Assembly (NCBI GenBank): GCA_946478655.1
Contig: CAMLDG010000014.1
Coordinates: 1 to 7,787, forward strand
Length of the DNA: 7,787 nucleotides
Reading direction: 5' to 3'
DNA from: an uncultured Nitrosotalea sp.
GTDB taxonomy: Archaea > Thermoproteota > Nitrososphaeria > Nitrososphaerales > Nitrosopumilaceae
Below the pieces are notes generated by a model. That model had not been told where the DNA came from. It did not search any database and was given only the letters and a program-made list of their open reading frames with translations. Below are positions 1 through 5,518 of this stretch, in pieces; the first letter of the stretch is position 1, and each line of letters begins with the position of its first letter. Made by a program: the position numbers and the translations under genes.

Positions 1-555
1 TTGTGATGAAACGAGTGCCTCCATGGTATGCCATTCTCCAGGTGCAATGGTGACGGGTTTGTCATAATTGCATATTAGAAACTCGGGGGTATTCTTACAT
101 AATGAGAGCCTGTTTTGTGCAGAATCAGCCATTAGCACAAAGTAATGTTTTTGGTCAATAAACCTAAGAATCATGCCTGCAGACTTTGCACTTTCCCCTG
201 ATACAATCTTGAACTTCATTGTAACATTTTCAGTATCAATTGATGGTGAATCAGGAATTATTTGTAGATGATAGTCATCAGTACTATTTGTTGATATTTT
301 TTCCAATACATTTGGTTTTGAGATTGCACTGGAATCGGATTTTACTATCCAAGACGACTGTTGGTCTGTTGACAACCCAGCAAACTCCTTTGGAACTGTC
401 CCGTTTTGATACGAATCAAAGTTCCATATCTTTGCATTATGATACCCAGAGTTGACTTGGGAATTATAGTATGCAAAAGAGATTCCAATTACTGTAATAA
501 CAGCAAATACTGCAAGACGTTTTTTCTTACTAAACTTTGGTTTTTGTGATGACAA
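1..555 (-). CDS. Membrane-anchored extracytoplasmic protein, possible ConA-like fold (3' end outside window)
   Basis: An open frame of 185 codons runs from a TTG at 555 to the left edge without a stop. A TAG lies three codons before the TTG and there is no in-frame ATG between them, so TTG is the first usable start. The N-terminus is basic (KKKR at 10-13) followed by a hydrophobic helix at about 13-30, so this is a signal anchor or uncleaved signal peptide. The rest is polar, Ser/Thr/Asn-rich and beta-like. It includes a WNFDSYQNG segment near 40 and an 'MILRFIDQKHYFVLMAD' stretch near 138-154, then a 'PGEWHTMEALV' stretch at the end. These resemble the beta-sandwich of laminin-G/3-keto-disaccharide-hydrolase-like (DUF1080) domains. 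The fold assignment is inferred from pattern only, and the protein probably faces outside. No function can be given. Confidence 0.72.
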   Translation of the reverse strand, partial: MSSQKPKFSKKKRLAVFAVITVIGISFAYYNSQVNSGYHNAKIWNFDSYQNGTVPKEFAGLSTDQQSSWIVKSDSSAISKPNVLEKISTNSTDDYHLQIIPDSPSIDTENVTMKFKIVSGESAKSAGMILRFIDQKHYFVLMADSAQNRLSLCKNTPEFLICNYDKPVTIAPGEWHTMEALVSSQ

Positions 556-588
556 GAATATCTACAGGTAGTGTGCTAATTGTGATTG

Positions 589-595
589 ATATAAA
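589..595 (-). promoter_or_regulatory. TATA box of the 1-555 gene
   Basis: Reads TTTATAT on the minus strand, centred about 37 bases before the TTG start at 555. This spacing predicts a short leader of about 10 bases rather than a leaderless message. Confidence 0.4.
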
Positions 596-619
596 GATAC
601 CATTAACAAGAGACGAAAA

Positions 620-635
620 TTTTTGATATCAAAAA
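620..635. repeat. Perfect 16-bp palindrome TTTTTGATATCAAAAA
   Basis: The palindrome begins two bases beyond the stop codon of the 638-844 gene and lies about 25 bp upstream of the TATA box of the 1-555 gene. On the minus strand it starts with a run of six T, so it could end transcription of the upstream gene. Its symmetry and place upstream of a TATA box would equally suit a protein-binding site. Confidence 0.5.
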
Positions 636-637
636 AG

Positions 638-844
638 TCATTGTCTCTTTTCACGTTTTCTTGGCTTGTTCTTTCCTCTCCACCTATCAAATCCCCAACG
701 CGTTGCTCCAAATGTACCAAGTGTGAAGAAGAACCCTCCTACCAACAAGAATATGAAATGGTGATCAACAAATGCCCAAAAAGCAAATCCTATGATTGCA
801 CTTACAAATTCCAATGCAACAAAAACTAACCATCTGTCAGCCAT
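638..844 (-). CDS. Small two-helix membrane protein, unknown function
   Basis: A 68-residue protein starting with ATG at 844. Two hydrophobic segments (about 5-26 and 30-47) are separated by a short DHH turn (27-29). The C-terminal 20 residues are strongly basic (RWRGKNKPRKREKRQ), which predicts a cytoplasmic tail and hairpin topology. A TATA-like TAAATA (871-876) sits 29 bases before the ATG, as expected for a leaderless archaeal gene, and a terminator of the upstream amt lies just before it, so it is probably its own unit. An overlapping plus-strand frame with several Cys is best read as its shadow. I do not recognise a family; similar helical-hairpin proteins are common in ammonia-oxidising archaea. 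Confidence 0.68.
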   Translation of the reverse strand: MADRWLVFVALEFVSAIIGFAFWAFVDHHFIFLLVGGFFFTLGTFGATRWGFDRWRGKNKPRKREKRQ

Positions 845-855
845 TTACAAAATCT

Positions 856-878
856 GGTAAATCCACATACTATTTACC
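856..878. promoter_or_regulatory. Inverted repeat GGTAAAT-9-ATTTACC over the promoter of the 68-aa gene
   Basis: A perfect 7-bp inverted repeat with a 9-bp spacer. The right arm contains the TATA-like sequence for the minus-strand gene starting at 844 and the left arm lies near the expected transcription start. The position is what a repressor operator would need; the binding protein is unknown. Confidence 0.4.
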
Positions 879-889
879 GTTTCTCAATT

Positions 890-925
890 TTAAAAAAAAC
901 CAATTACCAACCAACAGTTGGGTTG
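890..925 (-). terminator. Putative terminator downstream of amt
   Basis: On the minus strand, beyond the amt stop, a weak CAACC/GGTTG stem (908-912 with 921-925) is followed by a run of eight T (892-899). Archaeal RNA polymerase ends on T-runs, so this is the likely amt 3' end. It lies just before the promoter of the 68-aa gene. Confidence 0.5.
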
Positions 926-960
926 TACAAAAGATAAAAATGAAAAAGATGGGAATGTTT

Positions 961-2466
961 TTACTCTGCAAATCCAGAGTATGCTCTTTCGCCTACTTGA
1001 GATATGTCCAATCCTATTTCTTCTTCTTTTGGTGTGACTCTAACACCACCTGGCCAAATTGCATCTTGGATTCTCCAAATGATGTAAGTTAGGCCAAATG
1101 ACCAAGCTGCACCAAATCCTGCTCCCATGCTGTTAATTACAAACTGCATTGGGTTTCCAAAGAAGAGACCGTTGTGTCCATATGGATTGATCCTGACTTC
1201 ACTGAATGCACCTGTAAGCAATGCACCTACAACACCACCCATTCCGTGTACACCCCAAGTATCTAGAGCATCATCTATTCTTGCCCTATTCTTGATCAGT
1301 ACACAGTAGAAGCATACTGTTGCACATGCAAATCCTACTATTATTGATGCCCATGTTCCAATGAAACCAGAAGCTGGCGTAATTGCTACAAGTCCAGCAA
1401 CAGCTCCGTTGACTGCACCGATGGCGCTAGTCTTTCCTGTGTGTGCCCAACTAAGGAACATCCACCATATTGCTGCAACCGCAGTTGCAATGTTGGTGTT
1501 CTGGAATGCTTGTGTTTCTAGGAAACCAGCAAATCCTGCACTACCAGGGTTGAAACCAAACCATCCGAACCAAAGTAATGATGCACCCAAAATTATAAGC
1601 GGAATTGAGTGTGGTTCAAAAGGTGCCTTGCCATATCCTATTCTTCTTCCCAAGAACATTGCGGTCGCTAAACCAGCAAATCCTGAGGTGATGTGAATGA
1701 CTGTTCCTCCCGCAAAGTCTTCTGCACCCATCTTGGCTAACCAGCCAAGTGATGTACCTTGACTTCCGAAAGACCAGTTGGCATGTCCTGCAACATCATA
1801 GATGAATGTAGTCCATAATACAATGTGTATCAAGAATGCACTCATTTTTACTCTATCAGCATAACCAGCTATAGCTAGTGATGGAGTAATGGCAGCGAAC
1901 ATGAGCTGGAACATCACATATGCTAAGTGAGGAATAGTTGGAGCATATACATCGGCTGGCGCATTGTGCGATACGTTATTCAAGCCTACCCAATCGAGGT
2001 TTCCAATAAATCCAACAGGATCAGCAGATGGACCAAACATTATCGAGTATCCAAAGATAACCCATTGGACACTGACAATTGCATAGACCATGAATGCTTG
2101 CAACATTACGGTTAGAGAGTGCTTTCGTCTTGTAAGACCTCCATACAAGAATCCCACACCACCAGGAGTCATTATCATGACGAAGACTGCTGCTGCGTAC
2201 ATGAAGGTTGTATCTCCTGTATCTATACATGGTGCGTTACTTCCACCGAATGTTCCGTTACCTGGTGGAGTCATCGGCACTGCACAGTGAATCTCATGTG
2301 TCTTGCTTGGATCTGCTAGATTTCCTAACGGACCAAACTGAGCGTGAGCATCCTGTATTGCCGTGAATCCAGATAACCCGACTATTAAGCCTGCGAGCAC
2401 AAAAACTACCGGCCATTTGTGTTTTGTTACTATCTGCATTGGCGATTTAGAAATTGTCTCCAGCAT
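961..2466 (-). CDS. amt: Ammonium transporter, Amt/MEP/Rh family
   Basis: Imports ammonium across the cell membrane through a trimeric 11-helix channel. From the proposed start at 2466 it is 501 residues. A signal peptide (hydrophobic 18-35, Ala-His-Ala before Gln43) precedes an extracytoplasmic stretch with a Cys pair (C61, C80). The pore signature DFAGGTVIH gives D250 and H258, matching E. coli AmtB D160 and H168. WGVHGMGG gives the second pore histidine, H407 (AmtB H318). The cytoplasmic tail carries the EEEIGLDISQVGERAY region (481-496), which in this family contacts the PII protein; a PII gene lies at 5099. The frame extends to an ATG at 2502, but that ATG lies inside the conserved promoter block, upstream of the TATA box on the transcript. 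Starting at 2466 places the TATA box 28 bases upstream, exactly as in the Cas4-like gene. Function is certain; the start is a well-supported inference. Confidence 0.97.
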   Translation of the reverse strand: MLETISKSPMQIVTKHKWPVVFVLAGLIVGLSGFTAIQDAHAQFGPLGNLADPSKTHEIHCAVPMTPPGNGTFGGSNAPCIDTGDTTFMYAAAVFVMIMTPGGVGFLYGGLTRRKHSLTVMLQAFMVYAIVSVQWVIFGYSIMFGPSADPVGFIGNLDWVGLNNVSHNAPADVYAPTIPHLAYVMFQLMFAAITPSLAIAGYADRVKMSAFLIHIVLWTTFIYDVAGHANWSFGSQGTSLGWLAKMGAEDFAGGTVIHITSGFAGLATAMFLGRRIGYGKAPFEPHSIPLIILGASLLWFGWFGFNPGSAGFAGFLETQAFQNTNIATAVAAIWWMFLSWAHTGKTSAIGAVNGAVAGLVAITPASGFIGTWASIIVGFACATVCFYCVLIKNRARIDDALDTWGVHGMGGVVGALLTGAFSEVRINPYGHNGLFFGNPMQFVINSMGAGFGAAWSFGLTYIIWRIQDAIWPGGVRVTPKEEEIGLDISQVGERAYSGFAE

Positions 2467-2476
2467 CTTTCGATAG

Positions 2477-2491
2477 AGATGTTTCGCATCT
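2477..2491. repeat. Small inverted repeat AGATG-TTTCG-CATCT between amt TATA box and start
   Basis: A perfect 5-bp inverted repeat with a 5-base loop between the amt TATA box and the proposed start at 2466. The Cas4-like promoter lacks it, so it is not part of the shared block. It could be chance. Confidence 0.25.
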
Positions 2492-2534
2492 ATAAAAGGC
2501 ATTTTATCCTAAAATTGTTTTTTTATGATATTAT
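2487..2534 (-). promoter_or_regulatory. amt promoter: conserved 48-bp block with TATA box and palindrome
   Basis: This block matches 4982-5029 at 42 of 48 positions with no gap, in the same orientation. The minus-strand TATA box TTTTATA (2491-2497) is centred 28 bases from the ATG at 2466. A palindrome ATAAAA-TGCC-TTTTAT covers the TATA and BRE positions, and a second conserved core, ATAATATCA on the minus strand (2526-2534), lies further upstream. The arrangement fits a core promoter overlapped by an operator. Confidence 0.8.
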
Positions 2535-2599
2535 GTCCACAAAATATTTGATTTTACAAAATTGTAGTATCATAGAATTAGAAAAAATTCTAAATAAAA

Positions 2600-2607
2600 T
2601 TATTATA
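2600..2607 (+). promoter_or_regulatory. TATA box of the 53-aa gene
   Basis: Reads about TTATTATA and is centred about 27 bases before the ATG at 2630, the leaderless spacing seen for several other genes in the window. Confidence 0.5.
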
Positions 2608-2629
2608 CAACTTGCAGACTACTTGACGC

Positions 2630-2791
2630 ATGACTGAAGCAGGAATAGAAATTTTCATTGCAACAGGTGTAACACTTGCAATGACAATAGCAATTTACTT
2701 CGGTGAAAGAGCTCACAGGTATAATTTAGCAAAGAAAGGAAAAACCTGGGGAACCTATGGCTTTAGATACGAAGGCCAAGGTCACGCCTAG
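2630..2791 (+). CDS. 53-residue single-helix membrane protein, divergent from amt
   Basis: ATG at 2630 to TAG at 2789-2791. The product begins MTEAGIEIFIATGVTLAMT, has one hydrophobic helix at about 5-24, then a basic region (ERAHRYNLAKKGK) and a Gly/Tyr-rich tail ending YEGQGHA. This predicts a membrane protein with a cytoplasmic C-terminus. Support for a real gene: a TATA box about 27 bases upstream, a GTAAA/TTTAC hairpin plus T-run directly after the stop, and no competing gene on either strand. It is divergent from amt with 163 bp between the starts. I do not recognise the family. It could be a small subunit or regulator of a membrane complex, but nothing in the sequence says which. Confidence 0.72.
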   Translation: MTEAGIEIFIATGVTLAMTIAIYFGERAHRYNLAKKGKTWGTYGFRYEGQGHA

Positions 2792-2792
2792 A

Positions 2793-2815
2793 GTAAATCC
2801 CTTTACCACATTTTT
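2793..2815 (+). terminator. Hairpin and T-run terminator of the 53-aa gene
   Basis: A perfect 5-bp stem GTAAA-TCCC-TTTAC (2793-2806) begins two bases after the stop codon and is followed by five T at 2811-2815. The next gene has its own TATA box, so the 53-aa gene appears to be a single-gene unit. Confidence 0.55.
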
Positions 2816-2840
2816 GTAATTTTATCAATTAGATAGATTG

Positions 2841-2848
2841 ATTTATTC
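2841..2848 (+). promoter_or_regulatory. TATA box of the PH-like gene
   Basis: ATTTATTC centred about 25 bases before the ATG at 2870, consistent with a leaderless message. Confidence 0.45.
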
Positions 2849-2869
2849 ACAAAAGATGCTGAACAAATA

Positions 2870-3361
2870 ATGAGAGAACACCTCGAAGAAGATGAGCAGA
2901 TCATATCATCGCTTCCTCAGATTTGGGGAATAGCATTAGGGTTAGGAGGTTTCTTTCACAAAAATAAAGAAGGTATTCTTATTCTTACAAACAAAAAAGT
3001 AATTTTCGTTCCACGCTACATATGGATCACTACAAAAGAAAAGGAGAGATATTTTGCAGATGACAAGGCAGGCATAGGAAAGATTTCAAATTATAATGAA
3101 TCAGATCTTGATGAAGATTTAACTGAGAATCCAAAATCCTGGATAATGCCGTTAGATGCAATAACAGATGTTAGAACCATAACAACAAGAAAAGTAGATT
3201 TCTTGCGAATTACATTCACAGAAAAAGGAAAGGAGAAAAAGTATGATTTTGGAATTACTAAAACGGTAACAAATTATCCATATCGACAACCTCTTGTTTT
3301 TAAAAATCTAGACTGGAGTCTGTGGATAGGCATGATAACATCAAAACTAAAAAAACCATAG
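2870..3361 (+). CDS. PH/GRAM-like domain protein, cytoplasmic, unknown role
   Basis: A 163-residue soluble protein. After a charged start (EHLEEDEQII) comes a 'KEGILILTNKKVIFVPR' stretch at 33-49, the usual opening of GRAM and bacterial PH-like domains, in which a strand and turn read 'G.L.LTN.RLIF'. Further strands follow at 92-129 (IMPLDAITDVRTI, then FLRITFTEKGKEKKYDFGI). It closes with an amphipathic helix (DWSLWIGMITSKLKK), as these small beta-barrel folds do. An acidic insert near 80-87 (SDLDEDLT) interrupts the barrel. There is no membrane segment. PH-like domains bind lipids or peptides, but the ligand here is unknown. The 3' end faces the next gene with only 10 bp between them. The domain call is by pattern and is moderately sure; no function is claimed. 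Confidence 0.75.
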   Translation: MREHLEEDEQIISSLPQIWGIALGLGGFFHKNKEGILILTNKKVIFVPRYIWITTKEKERYFADDKAGIGKISNYNESDLDEDLTENPKSWIMPLDAITDVRTITTRKVDFLRITFTEKGKEKKYDFGITKTVTNYPYRQPLVFKNLDWSLWIGMITSKLKKP

Positions 3362-3371
3362 ATTACAGGCA

Positions 3372-3842
3372 CTATTTGTTTTCAGTCTGTCTCAGTCTTT
3401 CTCGTGCCTGTGAGACAATAAAATCATCAACAGTATCGCTCTGTTTTAAGAATTTTAGATCAGTTACCTTCTTTTTGAATTTGAATATCTCAAGTTCATA
3501 TTTTTTATCCTTGGTAAAATAGACCGCAAGTTGTAATGACGCAGATCCAATGTCTTCATCTACAAACTGCTTGTAATGTTCTGAAATTTTCAGTGATTTT
3601 AGAAAAACATTTGTTGTTTCCAAGATGCGAGATTTACAATACAGTACAAATTCATAATTTTCCTCCCCTTCAAAGAACCGCATTTTGATTTCATCGTCTG
3701 GCCAGTATTTTATTATCTTATTCCAGGTATTGGCAAGTTTTCGTCTTCCGTCAAATATCAGATATACTGTAGGGCGTACATCAAACACATGGTACCCTAA
3801 ACCGAGAAAATCCTCAAACCAATCGATTTTAGAATCAGTCAT
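3372..3842 (-). CDS. Conserved-looking hypothetical protein, soluble alpha/beta
   Basis: A 156-residue protein from ATG at 3842. The frame can be extended four codons to a TTG at 3854, but a TATA-like TTAAATAC (about 3864-3871) lies 26 bases before the ATG and only about 14 before the TTG, which favours ATG. The sequence is mixed charged and aromatic with no membrane segment, signal peptide or Cys pair. It has strands such as 'TVYLIFDGRRKL' and 'YEFVLYCKSRIL', then a lysine-rich 'KKYELEIFKFKKKV' and a C-terminal helix ending RERLRQTENK. I do not recognise the family. It is tail-to-tail with the PH-like gene, so the two transcripts probably overlap at their 3' ends. Confidence 0.7.
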   Translation of the reverse strand: MTDSKIDWFEDFLGLGYHVFDVRPTVYLIFDGRRKLANTWNKIIKYWPDDEIKMRFFEGEENYEFVLYCKSRILETTNVFLKSLKISEHYKQFVDEDIGSASLQLAVYFTKDKKYELEIFKFKKKVTDLKFLKQSDTVDDFIVSQARERLRQTENK

Positions 3843-3943
3843 GTTCAATTCCAAGTATAGATCGTATTTAATGATTAAATTGATAACAATATTGTAATAA
3901 GAAAATTTAAGATATCAAACAAATTCAGAATGTTTTGTAGCAC

Positions 3944-4162
3944 ATGGGAAATAGAAAGCGAATCAGCGAGATAATGAAGATGAATAAAGAAGAACTGTAC
4001 CAATATCTCAGACAAGAAGACAGTGCAATCCAGTCAACAGACAAAATAGAAATGAAACCTTTTGAACATGGCATTAAAATTTTTTATTTCCACAAAGATT
4101 CGGAAAAACCCTACAAAACACGAGTATATCTGAATCCAGACGAATCAGAATCTCTAAAATAG
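3944..4162 (+). CDS. Small hypothetical protein (72 residues)
   Basis: The ATG at 3944 is preceded by an A/T-rich TTTAAGATA (3906-3914) about 35 bases upstream. The protein starts basic (GNRKR), continues with a predicted helix (ISEIMKMNKEELYQYLRQED) and then a beta-like half with 'GIKIFYFHKDSEKPYKTRVYLNPDE'. It has no membrane segment or Cys. The N-terminal helix plus short sheet could be a small nucleic-acid or partner-binding fold, but this is a guess. It converges on the Cas4-like gene with a 49-bp AT-rich gap between stops. Coding is supported by the absence of any competing frame on either strand. Confidence 0.6.
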   Translation: MGNRKRISEIMKMNKEELYQYLRQEDSAIQSTDKIEMKPFEHGIKIFYFHKDSEKPYKTRVYLNPDESESLK

Positions 4163-4211
4163 ATCCAATTACTTTTAGGTAAAATTAAATGAAAATGAAA
4201 AAAGTGTGTAA

Positions 4212-4961
4212 TTATAGGAAGGGTTTTTGTTTGAGTTCACGCCACTTGCCACGAGCCCAGAATCCCCATTTCTGTTTGTCTTCATTTGCATAGTAACATT
4301 TCTCATTGTGAGGACATTCCATGCATTTTTCAGATGGCTCGATTGCTGGAGCAATATTGTTTGTCAGCAAGGTATTGAGAATTTTAGCTCTACGTTTTGT
4401 TTCGTTTAGGAGCTTCTCACTTTTTGGAACGTTGAATTCCATTTCGTTTCCTTCTCTATCAAAGTAGACAATCACACCCTCTGGTTTGTCAAACATGTAT
4501 AGATATGAGTTCAGGTTTATGAAATCTGCCGGATATGGCATTTCAGGTAATTTTTCTGAACTTCTAAAGAGCATCACTACCTCATCTTCAACTCTATCAG
4601 CTCTACCGACAATCTTTACGTTAGAACCTGCATCAAGCTGACCTTCGACTGGTTTTTCCATGATGCTAAATGCACTCTTTTGCATTATCTTTGACACCAT
4701 CTGCTTGTGATTGCTTTCAGACGGATCTTTTCGATCAAGGTATGCATTTCTTAAACATCCGCTTACCTCATCGACTGTGATCTTCCCTTCGTCAGCTACT
4801 TGTGGATTAATTGCTGCAAAGACTTGCTCAATTACATCGTAAACATCTACTCGTGGTGGTGCATCAGTTGCTGCACGATAGTTTTCAATTCCTTCCTTAA
4901 TTTTGTCTTGAACTTTTCCAACGATTTTTGCTTTCTTGTAGCTAGCTTTGGATTCTGTCAT
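4212..4961 (-). CDS. Cas4-like PD-(D/E)XK/Fe-S protein, nuclease motif degenerate, no CRISPR nearby
   Basis: A 249-residue protein from ATG at 4961. It has the cysteine layout of Cas4/RecB-like proteins that hold a 4Fe-4S cluster: C69 (SGCLRNAYLDRKD) and, near the C-terminus, C213, C216 and C222 in CMECPHNEKC. The middle part has the family's GRAD motif (D122) followed by two strands and a helix. The expected E-x-K of the next strand reads L131-F132-R133 (VVMLFRSSEK), and the Gln of the QxxxY motif appears as N149, with Y153 retained. So the cluster appears intact while the metal-dependent nuclease centre looks damaged. Active Cas4 trims DNA ends in CRISPR adaptation; no cas gene or array is present here. 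Its promoter block is nearly the same as that of amt. It could be a DNA-binding or redox-sensing protein rather than a nuclease; that is inference. Confidence 0.82.
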   Translation of the reverse strand: MTESKASYKKAKIVGKVQDKIKEGIENYRAATDAPPRVDVYDVIEQVFAAINPQVADEGKITVDEVSGCLRNAYLDRKDPSESNHKQMVSKIMQKSAFSIMEKPVEGQLDAGSNVKIVGRADRVEDEVVMLFRSSEKLPEMPYPADFINLNSYLYMFDKPEGVIVYFDREGNEMEFNVPKSEKLLNETKRRAKILNTLLTNNIAPAIEPSEKCMECPHNEKCYYANEDKQKWGFWARGKWRELKQKPFL

Positions 4962-4981
4962 TCTTTTGAAGAGTGGGATTT

Positions 4982-5029
4982 CATCTATAAAAGGTATTTT
5001 ATCCTAAAAAAGAATTTTTGTGATATTAT
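4982..5029 (-). promoter_or_regulatory. Cas4-like gene promoter: second copy of the 48-bp block
   Basis: The TATA box TTTTATA (4986-4992) is centred 28 bases from the ATG at 4961, the same distance as in the amt copy. The palindrome ATAAAA-TACC-TTTTAT is kept, as is the ATAATATCA core further upstream. The six differences from the amt copy are one in the palindrome spacer, four in the A/T tract and one next to the upstream core. The block also lies upstream of the divergent PII gene and may affect it. Confidence 0.8.
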
Positions 5030-5098
5030 TCTTTATTTTATAATATTTTAAGCAATGATTTTAATAAAACCATTTCATATGTGCAATGAATCATAACC

Positions 5099-5440
5099 AT
5101 GAAAAAAATCGAGGCTGTAATTCCAGAAGAAAAATTGGATGCCGTCTTCTATGCACTAGCAGAACTAGACATCGGAGGGTTTACGTATTTTAATGTCAAG
5201 GGCAGAGGCCAAAGGCCAAGAGAGATGGTTTCCTCAGGCAGAGGAGGACGTGTTGAAGCTACACACAATGTCAATGCTTTCATCTACGTAGTTGTAAAAG
5301 ATAGCATGGTTGACAAAGTAGTGGACACAATAACTTCTCATTCAAGTACAGGCCACGCTGGAGAAGGAAAGATCTTCATCTATAATGTAGATGATGCAGT
5401 AGACATTGGAACCAAAAAACGCGGCGAATCCTCACTCTAA
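5099..5440 (+). CDS. glnK: PII nitrogen regulatory protein, divergent ligand sites
   Basis: A 113-residue PII-family protein, the usual length. PII trimers sense cell nitrogen and energy state and bind Amt to stop uptake. MKKIEAVIPEEKLDAVFYAL is the classic first strand and helix, the T-loop spans about 37-56, and TGHAGEGKIF (84-93) is the B-loop. Compared with E. coli GlnB, the T-loop has no Tyr at 51 (Arg here), so it cannot be uridylylated there. Q39 is Arg with a Gln at 38, K58 aligns with N59, D88 with E89, and R101 and R103 align with D102 and G104. Those are residues that bind 2-oxoglutarate and ATP, so ligand use may differ. It is divergent from the Cas4-like gene (137-bp gap) and not directly next to amt. 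The family is certain; 'glnK' is used because an Amt partner is nearby. Confidence 0.92.
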   Translation: MKKIEAVIPEEKLDAVFYALAELDIGGFTYFNVKGRGQRPREMVSSGRGGRVEATHNVNAFIYVVVKDSMVDKVVDTITSHSSTGHAGEGKIFIYNVDDAVDIGTKKRGESSL

Positions 5441-5469
5441 ATTTCTTTTACATATTTTACTTAATTTTA
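5441..5469 (+). terminator. T-rich terminator region after the PII gene
   Basis: Several short T-runs (TTTCTTTT, ATTTTAC, AATTTTAG) follow the stop codon directly with no hairpin, the usual archaeal style. The next gene has its own TATA box. Confidence 0.45.
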
Positions 5470-5488
5470 GTACAGAAGCTATCTTAAT

Positions 5489-5496
5489 CTATATAA
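5489..5496 (+). promoter_or_regulatory. TATA box of the 173-aa gene
   Basis: CTATATAA, centred about 27 bases before the ATG at 5519. It is one of the clearest TATA boxes in the window and predicts a leaderless message. Confidence 0.65.
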
Positions 5497-5518
5497 CTCC
5501 AGAAAGTACAGCAAGGTT

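Noticed and set aside
623..829. Plus-strand frame with a Cys-rich CSKCTKC stretch resembling a zinc ribbon
   Set aside because: It is antisense to the two-helix membrane protein at 638-844, starts with a non-ATG codon and has no TATA box; the minus-strand reading has clear helices and a promoter.
1361..1696. 111-residue plus-strand frame
   Set aside because: Antisense to the pore region of amt; an Ala/Pro-rich product is what the complement of a hydrophobic coding strand gives.
2021..2290. Overlapping frames on both strands inside amt
   Set aside because: Shadows of the Amt frame; the Amt residues here are continuous and conserved.
4212..5029. A CRISPR-Cas locus around the Cas4-like gene
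   Set aside because: No direct-repeat array, no cas1/cas2 or effector gene, and the neighbours are nitrogen and housekeeping genes.
2487..5029. The 48-bp pair as att sites or ends of a mobile element
   Set aside because: Both copies sit at the same distance from start codons and contain TATA boxes, and the DNA between them has no integrase or transposase.
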